Below, piece after piece: positions 6,445-16,586 of a stretch of DNA of 31,401 bases (positions are counted from its first letter, which is position 1; each line of letters opens with the position of its first letter). The stretch lies in assembly GCF_000161455.1 (NCBI RefSeq), contig NZ_CM000745.1, forward strand, positions 2,511,619 through 2,543,019, read 5' to 3'. A program made the translations under genes and the position numbers. The notes below the pieces were generated by a model, which worked only from the letters and a program-made list of their open reading frames with translations, ran no database searches and had not been told where the DNA came from. The DNA comes from Bacillus pseudomycoides DSM 12442. GTDB lineage: Bacteria; Bacillota; Bacilli; Bacillales; Bacillaceae_G.

Positions 6445-7344
6445 TTAAGGCAAAACTCGTTTTTGTCCAGTCGTATATCCAACGTTTTGTTTTGTAAGCT
6501 GGGAGTGATTTCTAACCGAAATGAAAAGTGCAATGATAACGACAAGACCCGCTGCAATATAGGAAAGGTTAATAATTGTTGGATCCACTTTAAATGATGT
6601 AAGCAGTGTCCGGATATTTGTAAAAATAATCAGTCCACCAACGAGTACCCCAAGTAAATGTGAAGGTACAATTCGTACTAACCATGCAGCGATTGGAGCG
6701 GCGATAATGCCGCCGAGCATAAGAGCAAATACCCAAAACCAGCTTACTTGTTCCCAGCCTAATGAAATGAAAAATCCAATAGTTGCAGCTAATGAGACAG
6801 GAAACTCACTCGTATCAACGGAACCAATGACTTTTCTTGCTTCATTTCCACGTGCGAGAAGTACGGGTGTAGTGATAGGTCCCCAGCCACCTCCACCAGT
6901 TGAATCAACAAATCCCGCAAACAATCCGAGTGGTATAAGTTGCTTACCAGACATACGTTTATTTGATTGGACAATTTGTTTTTGAATAATAAATCGTAAT
7001 AAAATATAGACACCTAAAGTAAATAAAAAGATAGAAATGTACGGTTTAATTAAATCACCCGGTAAATTGCTTAAAAAACAAGCACCAACAAAAGCACCAA
7101 TTGCACCTGGTAATGTTAGTCTGGAAACAGTGTATTTATCAACGTTTCCAAATCGAATATGAGATACGCCAGAAGCTGCAGTGGTAACAACTTCAGCTAA
7201 ATGAACGGATGCGGAAGCGACAGCAGGTGCAATGCCAAACATTAATAATAATGAGGAAGACGTTACTCCGTAAGCCATTCCAAGTGCCCCATCAATCAGT
7301 TGAGCAAAAAAACCAATAATAGCAAAGACAATTAATTTTTGCAT
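6445..7344 (-). CDS. TauE/SafE-family membrane permease (anion or sulfur-compound exporter type)
   Basis: This 299-residue membrane protein has about eight hydrophobic segments. FFAQLIDGALGMAYGVTSSS near the N-terminus and LFAGFVDSTGGGGWGPITTP in the middle are the two family-defining repeats of TauE/SafE (DUF81) proteins, whose members move sulfite, sulfoacetate, thiosulfate or other organic anions. The substrate here is not readable. The start is the ATG at 7344, preceded by CAGGGGGAT; the open frame continues to 7416 but only across a terminator hairpin. The gene is monocistronic, divergent from the VOC operon, and has a terminator in its leader. Confidence 0.85.
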   Translation of the reverse strand: MQKLIVFAIIGFFAQLIDGALGMAYGVTSSSLLLMFGIAPAVASASVHLAEVVTTAASGVSHIRFGNVDKYTVSRLTLPGAIGAFVGACFLSNLPGDLIKPYISIFLFTLGVYILLRFIIQKQIVQSNKRMSGKQLIPLGLFAGFVDSTGGGGWGPITTPVLLARGNEARKVIGSVDTSEFPVSLAATIGFFISLGWEQVSWFWVFALMLGGIIAAPIAAWLVRIVPSHLLGVLVGGLIIFTNIRTLLTSFKVDPTIINLSYIAAGLVVIIALFISVRNHSQLTKQNVGYTTGQKRVLP

Positions 7345-7371
7345 ATAAAATCCCCCTGTAATAATAAACAA

Positions 7372-7405
7372 AAAGGCTCTTTTCTCGAGTGAGAAAAGAG
7401 CCTTT
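7372..7405 (-). terminator. Intrinsic terminator inside the leader of the TauE/SafE gene
   Basis: AAAGGCTCTTTTCTC (7372-7386) and GAGAAAAGAGCCTTT (7391-7405) form a perfect 15-bp stem with a 4-nt loop. On the minus strand the stem is followed by TTTTTG. It lies between the promoter (7441-7470) and the start codon (7344), and no transcript from elsewhere ends here, so it looks like an attenuator. Confidence 0.75.
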
Positions 7406-7440
7406 GGTTTTTCCAATCAGCTTAACGTTAATTTTTTATT

Positions 7441-7470
7441 ATTATAATGCATATTAATCTCATAAAGCAA
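7441..7470 (-). promoter_or_regulatory. Promoter of the TauE/SafE gene
   Basis: Minus strand: TTGCTT (7470-7465), an 18-nt spacer and TATAAT (7446-7441). Transcription would start near 7434, leaving a leader of about 90 nt that contains the hairpin at 7372-7405. Confidence 0.6.
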
Positions 7471-7493
7471 CTGGGTTTTAAAAGTTTTTTAAA

Positions 7494-7523
7494 TTGATTG
7501 AAATAACAGAACAGTTATATAAT
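7494..7523 (+). promoter_or_regulatory. Promoter of the VOC-APH-phosphoesterase run
   Basis: TTGATT (7494-7499), an 18-nt spacer and TATAAT (7518-7523), about 30 nt before the AAAGGGAGGGG ribosome site and the ATG at 7555. Confidence 0.55.
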
Positions 7524-7554
7524 AAAAGGATGTAAATAAAGGGAGGGGAAAATT

Positions 7555-8358
7555 ATGTTAGCATTTGATCATCTCGTTCATACCGTTAGGTGCACACCAA
7601 AGGAAGCAGAAAAGCGAATGGAGGAGCTTGGATTTCATACGGTACAGGGCGGAGAACATACAAACTGGGGGACATGGAATAGTTTATGTTATTTTGACTT
7701 ATCTTATATTGAATTTTTAGCAGTGCAACATGAAGATACAGCGAAACAAGCGGATAATCCACTTGTTCAGGAAACTGTAGAGAAATTACGAGATAGAGAA
7801 GGAATGCTGCAAATTGCTCTTCGTACAGATCATATTGAAGAACTTGCGGTAAGGTTCATGGAAAAAGGGTTACAAGTTAAAGGGCCGTTTGAAGGAAAAC
7901 GAATGAGAAATGACGGTCATCTTATCGAATGGAAAATGTTATTTGTGGAACAGGAAGATAGTGGACCGAAATTACCTTTCTTTATACAGTGGGAAGAATC
8001 TGATGAGAGTAGGAGATTCGATTTACAAGAAGTGGGCGTCATTGTCCCGCATAGCAACGAGGTAAAAGAAATTCAGACAATATATTATGCTGTGAAAAAT
8101 GCACGTGCAACAGTAGAAAGATGGAAAGAGATACTCGAAGTACAAGTGACTTTACCTGAAATTCATCAAGAATGGAATGCGCTTTGTCAAAGTGTATTGC
8201 TTGAAAATGTAAATGTGCAGTTTTGTGAACCTATTGGTGAAGGGTTCGTGCAAGAATGTTTGTTAAAATATGGAGAACTTCCTTTTGCTGCTGAACTTCA
8301 AGGAGCAAATACACAGAAGAAAAAACAACAAATTTTAGGGAATGTATACATATATTAA
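7555..8358 (+). CDS. VOC-superfamily (glyoxalase-like) protein
   Basis: This 267-residue soluble protein begins MLAFDHLVHTV, the first beta strand and metal-ligand His of a glyoxalase-like VOC domain. WGTWNSLCYFDLSYIEFLAV holds the next expected strands and a Glu ligand. A second, weaker half follows from about residue 160 (VGVIVPHSNEVKEIQ). It is probably a divalent-metal enzyme or binding protein of unknown substrate. It is the first gene of a run of three with 14-nt gaps, next to an APH-like kinase. The ribosome site is AAAGGGAGGGG. Confidence 0.75.
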   Translation: MLAFDHLVHTVRCTPKEAEKRMEELGFHTVQGGEHTNWGTWNSLCYFDLSYIEFLAVQHEDTAKQADNPLVQETVEKLRDREGMLQIALRTDHIEELAVRFMEKGLQVKGPFEGKRMRNDGHLIEWKMLFVEQEDSGPKLPFFIQWEESDESRRFDLQEVGVIVPHSNEVKEIQTIYYAVKNARATVERWKEILEVQVTLPEIHQEWNALCQSVLLENVNVQFCEPIGEGFVQECLLKYGELPFAAELQGANTQKKKQQILGNVYIY

Positions 8359-8372
8359 TTGGAGTGGTCTAT

Positions 8373-9314
8373 GTGGAAGAGGTGCTAAGGGAGTTAGAAC
8401 AACAATTGGATTGTCCTCGTATAGTAAAATGTACTTTGATTCCAAAAGGTTTTTCATTTGATAAAAAATATAAAATTGAATTAGAAAATGATGAACGCTA
8501 TTTTATTAAAGTGTGTGATATGTCAACTAGTGAACGTAAGCGCGAAGAATATGAATATACGCGTCATTTTGAATCATTAGGTATACCAATACCAAAACCA
8601 GTTCATTTTATAAGGCTTGTTAGATTAAATCAATGTGTACAAGTATTTGAATGGGTTAACGGAGAAGATGGTGAAGATATACTTGGAAAGTTGACTGAGA
8701 AAGAGCAATATTTGGCTGGAAAAAGGGCAGGAGAAGTCTTAAAGACAATTCATACAGTGAAGAAAAAGAATGTAGAAGAATCTTGGGAAACAGCTCGATG
8801 GAATAAATACGAGAGATATTTGCAATTATTAGTGGAATACGAGGTGGATTTTATTGACTTGCAATCGGTGTTAACCTTTGTAGAAAATCATAAGAATTTA
8901 TTGCGAAATCGTCCTACTGTGTTTCTGCATGATGATTTTCACCCAGCAAATATTATGATTCATCATAATGAATTTCGTTCAGTAATCGATTTTGCGAGGT
9001 TTGATTTTGGGGATCCCATTCATGATTTTTATAAAACGGCCTTGTTTACAATTGATATAAGTGAACCATTTGCTGTTGGACAAGTCCATGGGTATTGTGA
9101 TGGGGAGCCGTCACTTCATTTTTGGAAACTATATTCACTGTATGCAGCGATGATTTTTCCAGCAGATATTGTTTGGGCACATAAAGTAACACCAAATTTA
9201 TTAGATGGAATGAAGGGGAGGTTGAAGCGGATTGTAGACGATCAGAATGATTTTACTTCTTATATTCCAAATTGGTATAAATCTTTTAATAAAGATATAA
9301 TAAATATAGAATAG
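8373..9314 (+). CDS. Aminoglycoside phosphotransferase-family small-molecule kinase
   Basis: This 313-residue kinase-like protein has the APH fold. RYFIKV near residue 45 holds the ATP-binding Lys; HDDFHPAN (residues 186-193) is the HxDxxxxN catalytic loop, and VIDFARFDFGDP supplies the metal-binding Asp. The start is the GTG at 8373, because GGAG at 8361-8364 is well spaced for it; an in-frame GTG at 8364 overlaps that site. Chromosomal Bacillus members of this family usually have unknown substrates and are not proof of antibiotic resistance. It lies 14 nt after the VOC gene stop, so the two are probably cotranscribed. Confidence 0.8.
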   Translation: MEEVLRELEQQLDCPRIVKCTLIPKGFSFDKKYKIELENDERYFIKVCDMSTSERKREEYEYTRHFESLGIPIPKPVHFIRLVRLNQCVQVFEWVNGEDGEDILGKLTEKEQYLAGKRAGEVLKTIHTVKKKNVEESWETARWNKYERYLQLLVEYEVDFIDLQSVLTFVENHKNLLRNRPTVFLHDDFHPANIMIHHNEFRSVIDFARFDFGDPIHDFYKTALFTIDISEPFAVGQVHGYCDGEPSLHFWKLYSLYAAMIFPADIVWAHKVTPNLLDGMKGRLKRIVDDQNDFTSYIPNWYKSFNKDIINIE

Positions 9315-9328
9315 TTGGGGGTGTTGAT

Positions 9329-10066
9329 TTGGATAAAATAGCGGTTATTTCAGATATTCATGGTAATATTCCTGCTTTAGAAGCAGTTCTTAAAGACATC
9401 AAACTAAAAGGGATAGAACGTATTGTGTGCTTAGGTGATCTAGTAGGGAAAGGACCACATTCTAGTGAAGCAATTGAGATTATTCGGAAAGAATGTGAGC
9501 ATGTTGTAATGGGAAATTGGGATGATTTTATTACAAAGCCTAGTGATTTCGAAACATTACAATGGCATCAAAAACAATTATCAGAACAGCAGCGGAATTA
9601 TTTAAGGGAATTACCATTTTCAATTGAATTTATAATGAGTGGGAAACTAATTAGAATGTTCCATGCATCACCTAGAAGCCTATATGAAAGAGTTCAGCCC
9701 GGAGCTCCAATGGAACAACGTGTTAGTTTATTTGAAAATAGTAATCTTACAGAAAACATTGAAGGTGAAAGGAAACCGGATGTCGTTTGCTACGGAGATA
9801 TTCATCAAGCTTATGTGCAAAATTTTCGTGGGAAAACTTTGTGTAATGCAGGAAGTGTGGGTAACCCACTTGAGATTACGCAAGCCTCTTATTTGATTTT
9901 TGAAGGCGTATATGGCCAAAAAGAGGCAGCAAGTTTCTCAATTCAACTTGTAAGAGTTCCTTATGATATAGAGCTTGCGATCCGATTGGCTAGAGAAGAA
10001 GAAATGCCTGAGATTGATGCGTACATACAAGAATTGACGACAGCTAAGTATCGGGGATTAAAGTAG
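9329..10066 (+). CDS. Calcineurin-like metallophosphoesterase (YfcE/MJ0936-type)
   Basis: This 245-residue enzyme has the full dimetal phosphoesterase motif series: SDIHGN (Asp9, His11), CLGDLVG (Asp37), GNWDDF (Asn63), MFHAS (His112), GDIHQ (His159) and NAGSVGNP. The residue after GN is Trp rather than the common His or Cys, which is tolerated in this family. It probably hydrolyses a phosphodiester or phosphomonoester in the cytosol; the substrate is unknown. It starts at TTG, preceded by GGGGGTG, 14 nt after the kinase gene, and closes this operon. Confidence 0.82.
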   Translation: MDKIAVISDIHGNIPALEAVLKDIKLKGIERIVCLGDLVGKGPHSSEAIEIIRKECEHVVMGNWDDFITKPSDFETLQWHQKQLSEQQRNYLRELPFSIEFIMSGKLIRMFHASPRSLYERVQPGAPMEQRVSLFENSNLTENIEGERKPDVVCYGDIHQAYVQNFRGKTLCNAGSVGNPLEITQASYLIFEGVYGQKEAASFSIQLVRVPYDIELAIRLAREEEMPEIDAYIQELTTAKYRGLK

Positions 10067-10388
10067 AATTAGACAAAATATATTCGATAAATCAACATAC
10101 AGTTCTGTATAAATACTTAAAAATATTAACTATAGGGGAGGGAATATTCTAAAATGATTATTTCGAATATTTAAAATAAAAAGTTAGATAAATGATTGGG
10201 AAAGTAATTATAACTTCTAAATAGAGAGAATTAGAAATAGCGAAATCATTAGATACAATGATTTTTCTCCAAATAGGCATGGTTAAAAATCCTTAGGTTG
10301 GCAGCTCATGTCTGTATTCAAAAGGTGTATAGTAACCTTAATAAATGATGAAATATGCTAAAAGTTAAAAACTAACGAGGGAATAGAG
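10067..10388. other. Intergenic region: weak terminator, no gene
   Basis: AAATCATT (10243-10250) pairs with AATGATTT (10257-10264), followed by TTTTT, a plausible end for the preceding operon. A GGGGAGGG stretch at 10135 precedes a six-codon ATG frame that is too short to call. No other feature was seen. Confidence 0.5.
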
Positions 10389-11270
10389 ATGAAAATACAA
10401 TTAAAGGCGGATTTAATGTTACTATTGGTTACATTTTTTTGGGGGGCATCCATCTTACTTACAAAAGTTGGCCTCAATTACATGCAAGAATATAATTTAA
10501 TCTCATTACGTTTTATTATTGCTTTTCTTTTGTCAGGTATAGTGTTTTATAAGCATTTAATCAAAATTGATTTTAGAACTATTAAATATGCTTTTATATT
10601 AGCTGTTATCTTGTTTATAGTTTATATTTTTGCGACTTTTGGTACAAAGTATACATCGGTTTCTAATGCTGGTTTTTTAATGAGTCTTACAGTGATATTT
10701 ATTCCAGTATTATCATCTATTTTTTTAAAACAAAGACCTGAAAAAAAAGTTATATTGGGAGTTGTTTTAACAATAGTAGGGATAGGGTTATTAACGTTAA
10801 ATAGCCAATTAAAAATAGGTTATGGCGATATATTATGTATTTTATGTGCGCTATTTTATGCAGTCCATATCATTATTACTGGAACAATAACGAAGCAGGT
10901 TAATTCAATTAGCCTTGGAGTTTTACAACTTGGTTTTGTCGGTCTATTTAGTAGTATTTTCTCAATGTTTATGGAAAATCCTAAACTTCCTAGTACTGTT
11001 GAATCATGGTTTTCAATCTTAGTATTAAGCGTATTTTGTACAGCAATGGCTTTCATTGTTCAAATCATTGCACAGCAATATACGAGTCCTACACATACAG
11101 GTCTTATTTTTTCATTAGAACCTGTTTTTTCAGCGGGTTTTGCTTTCGTTTTCACAGGTGAAACTCTCACAGCTAAAGGTTATTTAGGTGCAACTCTTAT
11201 ATTATTAAGTGTAGTAATCGCTGAACTAGATTTTAAGAGTTTATTAAAAACAAATTATAAAAAAATATAG
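10389..11270 (+). CDS. EamA/DMT-superfamily transporter
   Basis: This 293-residue protein has ten hydrophobic segments in two similar halves, the EamA fold. LMLLLVTFFWGASILLTKVG opens the first repeat, and YTSPTHTGLIFSLEPVFSAG with FTGETL is the classic end of the second. Such proteins export metabolites or amino acids; the substrate is unknown. GAGGGAATAG lies before the ATG. It is a single gene, with no regulator adjacent, unlike the second EamA gene at 13237-14148. Confidence 0.85.
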   Translation: MKIQLKADLMLLLVTFFWGASILLTKVGLNYMQEYNLISLRFIIAFLLSGIVFYKHLIKIDFRTIKYAFILAVILFIVYIFATFGTKYTSVSNAGFLMSLTVIFIPVLSSIFLKQRPEKKVILGVVLTIVGIGLLTLNSQLKIGYGDILCILCALFYAVHIIITGTITKQVNSISLGVLQLGFVGLFSSIFSMFMENPKLPSTVESWFSILVLSVFCTAMAFIVQIIAQQYTSPTHTGLIFSLEPVFSAGFAFVFTGETLTAKGYLGATLILLSVVIAELDFKSLLKTNYKKI

Positions 11271-11542
11271 GATAGATGTTTTTTATAATACGTTCAAGTT
11301 GAGAATATTCATTTATATCATTTTAGCTCATATAAATCAGATTTACTTTTGATAAGTAGTTTTATGCTAATAGTTAGTGTTTGTAGCAAATATGGTATAA
11401 TTTTTATAGTAATAAAAATCAACGATAAAATTTCTTAATGTTTTGTAAATATCTAACTGAGGTGGACTATTTTTGAAAAAAATGCGCTTATGAATTTCTA
11501 AAAATAAAAACTTTAAGTAAATCACATTTGATTATAGTAACA

Positions 11543-11575
11543 AAAAGGTGTTTTCACGTCTAGAAAGCACCTTTT
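11543..11575 (+). terminator. Terminator-like hairpin
   Basis: AAAAGGTGTTTTC (11543-11555) pairs with GAAAGCACCTTTT (11563-11575) with one mismatch. It follows the EamA gene by about 270 nt. Confidence 0.5.
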
Positions 11576-11625
11576 CAGTCCACAGTTATTTGTTATAGTT
11601 TCATACTTGTTTCCGTAGTCTAAAG

Positions 11626-11661
11626 CATTTTTCATGGAGCGTTAATGCTCCATGAAAAATG
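11626..11661. terminator. Strong bidirectional terminator between the EamA and MocR genes
   Basis: CATTTTTCATGGAGC (11626-11640) and its exact complement (11647-11661) form a 15-bp stem with a 6-nt loop, followed on the plus strand by seven T. It starts 6 nt after the MocR stop on the minus strand. Confidence 0.8.
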
Positions 11662-11666
11662 TTTTT

Positions 11667-13109
11667 TTATTTTTGACAAAATTCAATGGCGGTATGTAAA
11701 CGAGAAATTCCGTCCTCTATTTGATTGATATGTACTTTCCCATACGATAACCGAATATAGCCATCTTTTGCTCCAAAAATACTGCCAGGCATAAAGGCTA
11801 CTTGCTGTTTTAAACTTTGCATTATAAGCTGTTTTTCGTTAATAGGCTCCTTTAATTTTCCCCATATGTAAATCCCGCCATTAGGATTTGAAAAAGAAAT
11901 CTTATCTTGAAGATAATAATTTAGGGCATCGACAATGACATCTCTTTTTTGTGCTAACTGATTGCGTAATTGCGTTATATGCGTATCAAATGGAACAGTT
12001 TCAAAAAATTGCTGCATGAGCCATTGAGGAAATATACTCAGTCCTAATTCCATTTGATGCCGTGCATCTGATAACCGTTCTACTACTGACTGTGGAGCAA
12101 CAAGCCAACCGATGCGAAGGCCAGGTGCAATCATTTTGGATAGTGAATGCACATAGATGACGGTTCCATTTTCATCAATGGATTTTAAAGTAGGGCAAGG
12201 CTGTTTATTTGCTAATGTTAATAAACTAGATGGATCATCCTCAACGATTGGAATACGTAGGTCTGCGCATAACGATAAAAGTTTTTTTCTTCGATTTGGA
12301 TGAAGCATCGTACCTGTTGGGTTTTGGAAATTTGGATTTAAAAAAATCATTTTAATTCGGTGCTTTCGATATAGTTCATGCACATCTTCAGGATTCACTC
12401 CATGTTCATCAACAGGTAACGGGAAAATACGAATCCCCGCTGATTGGAAGAGGGGTAATGAATAGCAATGTGAGGGGCTTTCAAAAGCGACTGCATCACC
12501 TGGGTTTAATAAGCATTGAACGATAAGATGAAGCGCTTGTTGTGCCCCAGAAGTAATCATAATCGATTGCTCTGTTGCTTCAATTTTTAGATAATCTCTC
12601 ATATATTTCGCTGCCGCTTGTCTTAATGGTAGATAGCCTAGTGGATGATCGTAGCTAAGTGATTGCGTTAAAGGTTGCTCACGTAAAATGTTTTGTAACT
12701 GTTCATGGGGAAACAGGTTACAACCAAGTTCTCCATTTGCGAAATCAATTATATTTTCATTTTGCTGGACTTGTTCCCGAATATGTCGAAGTAGTGGTAA
12801 ATTTGGTAAAAAAGTACCACCTTCTACGAATCCTCTCCAGTTCGGTGTTAATGTTGGAGAAACGCCCCACATATGTGTACTTACACGTGTACCTCTTCCA
12901 GTTGTGCTGTCCACAATTCCCATAGCACGCAGTTCATTATAAGCAGTTGTAACAGTACTTCTGTTTACATTCAGTTGGATTGCTAATTTTCGTTCCGAAG
13001 GGAGAAAACTACCAGGAGGAAGCTCTCCGTACATAATACGTCTTTCAATAAAATCAACAACTTGTTGATAAATCGGAATCTTGCTGTCATTATCTAACTT
13101 CCATTCCAT
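11667..13109 (-). CDS. MocR-family (GntR/aminotransferase-fused) PLP-dependent transcriptional regulator
   Basis: This 480-residue protein joins an N-terminal GntR winged helix (IPIYQQVVDFIERRI, PPGSFLPSERKLA, NRSTVTTAYNEL, residues 11-60) to a fold-type I aminotransferase domain. Asn264 (FQNPTG), Asp291-292 (VEDDPSS) and Lys325 (HSLSKMIAPGLRIGW) are the PLP-site residues, so PLP binding as Schiff base is likely. Such regulators often control a divergent neighbour; here that is the EamA transporter at 13237, across a short region with three copies of one half-site. It probably responds to an amino acid or a vitamin B6 compound, but the ligand cannot be read. Confidence 0.88.
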   Translation of the reverse strand: MEWKLDNDSKIPIYQQVVDFIERRIMYGELPPGSFLPSERKLAIQLNVNRSTVTTAYNELRAMGIVDSTTGRGTRVSTHMWGVSPTLTPNWRGFVEGGTFLPNLPLLRHIREQVQQNENIIDFANGELGCNLFPHEQLQNILREQPLTQSLSYDHPLGYLPLRQAAAKYMRDYLKIEATEQSIMITSGAQQALHLIVQCLLNPGDAVAFESPSHCYSLPLFQSAGIRIFPLPVDEHGVNPEDVHELYRKHRIKMIFLNPNFQNPTGTMLHPNRRKKLLSLCADLRIPIVEDDPSSLLTLANKQPCPTLKSIDENGTVIYVHSLSKMIAPGLRIGWLVAPQSVVERLSDARHQMELGLSIFPQWLMQQFFETVPFDTHITQLRNQLAQKRDVIVDALNYYLQDKISFSNPNGGIYIWGKLKEPINEKQLIMQSLKQQVAFMPGSIFGAKDGYIRLSYGKVHINQIEDGISRLHTAIEFCQK

Positions 13110-13150
13110 GTATAACGTCCCCTTATTCTTTATCTAGTTTCATTATAACA

Positions 13151-13202
13151 AATTGGCTGGGTAAAAAAACAGCCAATTGGACGGTGTGGTATCCAGCCAA
13201 TT
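13151..13202. promoter_or_regulatory. Operator with three half-sites between the MocR and EamA genes
   Basis: AATTGGCTGG (13151-13160) and CAGCCAATT (13170-13178) are inverted; CCAGCCAATT (13193-13202) is a third copy in direct orientation to the second, 24 nt on. On the minus strand TATAAT (13147-13142) of the regulator promoter lies next to the first site. One inverted pair plus a direct copy is the layout known for MocR operators, and it fits autorepression plus control of the transporter. Confidence 0.7.
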
Positions 13203-13236
13203 TTACTATGCTAAGGTAGTGGAAGGGGAGATTCGG

Positions 13237-14148
13237 ATGAAACGATGGCAAATGGAATGGCTCCTAATATCAGTTGCTTTAGTATGGGGAGCGAATTATA
13301 CAATTGGAAAATATGGAGTGGCGTATATGTCATCCATTCAATTTAATAGTTTACGATTTTTAGTTGCATCTCCGGTATTATTATTGATTACATTTTTTAT
13401 GGAACGATCGCTACGAATTGAGAGAAAAGATTGGTTAAGATTATTAGTGGTTGGGATAGTTGGAACAACATTGTATCAAACATTATTTATGTTATCTGTA
13501 AAATATACATCAGCAACAAATGCGTCACTATTAATTGCGATGTCACCTATTTTTACAGGGATTTTAGCAGTGTTACACAAACAAGAACGTTTTTCGATGA
13601 AGATTCAAATCGGTTCTTTATTATCCTTTAGCGGCGCAGCACTTGTTTTATTAACAGGGCATACGAATCAATCTACATATGAGTATGCTTGGCTTGGAAA
13701 TCTAATTGGATTAGTTGCTGCGATTGCTTGGGGTTGGTATCCAATTCTTGCACAGCCACTTATTACAAAATATTCGGCAATGCGAGTAACATCTTGGTCT
13801 ACATTAATTGGCATTGTGCCACTTGTCGTATATTGTTTATTCAACGTAAATACACTAACATGGCCGACAGATACGTTAAGCTGGGGTTCATTAGGTTATT
13901 CAATCCTCTTTGCAACAGTCTTTGGACTTGCGATGTGGTATGTTGGTATTAGCAAAATTGGCTCTACAAAAGTAATGGTCTATATGTATCTTGTCCCGTT
14001 GTTTGCTGTCATTTTTGCCGCAGTAACAATTGGAGAAAGAATAAATACGATGCAATTGCTTGGCGGACTTGTTATATTTATTGGTTTGTACGTTGTGAAA
14101 AAAGGAGCGGTAAAAAAGCCCGCTTTCAATTTGAAAAAAGTAAGTTAA
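13237..14148 (+). CDS. EamA/DMT-superfamily transporter, divergent from the MocR regulator
   Basis: This 303-residue protein has ten membrane segments. LISVALVWGANYTIGKYG opens repeat one and YTSATNASLLIAMSPIFTGI ends it; the second half ends with VYMYLVPLFAVIFAAVTIGE. The start is the ATG at 13237, behind GGAAGGGGAGA; the frame runs back to 13177 but only through the operator. The paired MocR gene suggests export of an amino acid or B6-like compound. A shared terminator (14220-14245) follows. Confidence 0.87.
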   Translation: MKRWQMEWLLISVALVWGANYTIGKYGVAYMSSIQFNSLRFLVASPVLLLITFFMERSLRIERKDWLRLLVVGIVGTTLYQTLFMLSVKYTSATNASLLIAMSPIFTGILAVLHKQERFSMKIQIGSLLSFSGAALVLLTGHTNQSTYEYAWLGNLIGLVAAIAWGWYPILAQPLITKYSAMRVTSWSTLIGIVPLVVYCLFNVNTLTWPTDTLSWGSLGYSILFATVFGLAMWYVGISKIGSTKVMVYMYLVPLFAVIFAAVTIGERINTMQLLGGLVIFIGLYVVKKGAVKKPAFNLKKVS

Positions 14149-14219
14149 TGTAAAAATAGCGTTTGTTTCACTGCCCATTGTTTTATAATTTATATAGAAA
14201 TATACGTATGGAATTGTAA

Positions 14220-14245
14220 CATAGGGCTTTTTTCAAAGCCCTATG
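14220..14245. terminator. Bidirectional terminator between converging genes
   Basis: CATAGGGCTTT (14220-14230) and AAAGCCCTATG (14235-14245) form a perfect 11-bp stem with a 4-nt loop, between the EamA gene and the small minus-strand gene at 14252. Confidence 0.8.
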
Positions 14246-14251
14246 TTTATT

Positions 14252-14473
14252 CTAATTAGCTTCAATTCTAAGTGCTTGAATATCACGACAGTCCAAAACA
14301 ATTACAGAGCCAGGTTCTGTTGTGTTATCCACAAAGGTTGCGCAAAAATTATCTGGATTAAAGTTAGTAAAAATAAGATCCTCTAGTGTTGTTCCTGTAA
14401 GAAAAACATCTACTTCTGTACCTAACTGTAATCTTTCTAATTGTTCGCAGGCACATTTTGTATGCTTAGTCAT
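14252..14473 (-). CDS. Small Cys-containing protein of unknown function
   Basis: This 73-residue protein starts MTKHTKCACEQLERLQLGTE. The start is the ATG at 14473, with AAAGGAGG just upstream; an open frame extends to 14518 without support. It has Cys7, Cys9, a Cys in NFCATF and one in LDCRD. The alternating hydrophobic strands (TEVDVFLTG, DLIFTNF, GSVIVLDCRDIQAL) suggest a small beta barrel. Small proteins of this kind occur in spore outer layers of the B. cereus group, but I cannot name a family. The good ribosome site and own terminator indicate a real gene. Confidence 0.65.
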   Translation of the reverse strand: MTKHTKCACEQLERLQLGTEVDVFLTGTTLEDLIFTNFNPDNFCATFVDNTTEPGSVIVLDCRDIQALRIEAN

Positions 14474-14518
14474 ATAAAAAACCTCCTTTTCTCGATTTAC
14501 TATTAATATATTAATCAA

Positions 14519-15047
14519 TCAAATAGAATGTTTGGATTAATAACCCAGTAATACTAATTATTTTGCTAGTTTATATTTTTAAATGTACGGGGCGTGGAAA
14601 TGAAGGAAGCTGAAGACGCAAAAAAGGTTACAGCATTTTATTATACAAATCAAAAAGTAGAATCGGTAGAGGGACGTATGTGGTTTGTAGAGTTGCTTTT
14701 ATCTGATGAAGTACGAGTAAAAAGAAGGTGATAATCTTTAACGATATGGAAATGTCTACTTATTACGGAGTGGGCGGTGGTATACGTATTATTTTGGATA
14801 TGCGTGCTCTATTTCGCTGATAATTGTCTAGGGAAATCGGAATTGAAACGTAAAATAGAAAGGACAGATATTGCAGTTAAAGATGTATTATAGGGTTTTA
14901 TGAGATGAAAAAGTTAGTTCCTCTGTAGATTTGGTTTTATTTTGTTAGTTTAATAAACTAATTATTATATTATAGAAAATTAATAATATATCATGGTAAA
15001 ATATACTATATAAATATTGATTATTACATAGATTGGAGAATGGCAGA
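14519..15047. other. Region with decayed small frames, no convincing gene
   Basis: A 43-residue plus-strand frame runs from ATG 14600 to TGA 14731 (MKEAEDAKKVTAFYYTNQK ...), with only a weak GGGGCG upstream. A second plus-strand frame from GTG 14777 to TAG 14893 has a GGAG site and encodes a single hydrophobic segment (VLFWICVLYFADN) and a charged tail. Both could be remnants of a lost gene. From 14930 the region is very A/T-rich and probably contains the promoter of the gene at 15048. Confidence 0.4.
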
Positions 15048-16568
<1,521 letters not shown>

Positions 16569-16586
16569 GAAATATGTAAAGTATTT

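Larger units (their letters stand above)
11271..11666. other. Intergenic region between converging genes, with two hairpins
   Basis: It contains the hairpins at 11543-11575 and 11626-11661. The rest is A/T-rich, with no open frame that has a ribosome site. Confidence 0.6.

Noticed and set aside
8373..9314. Antibiotic-resistance gene call for the APH-like kinase
   Set aside because: The fold is clear, but most chromosomal Bacillus members have other or unknown substrates, and no resistance-specific feature is visible.
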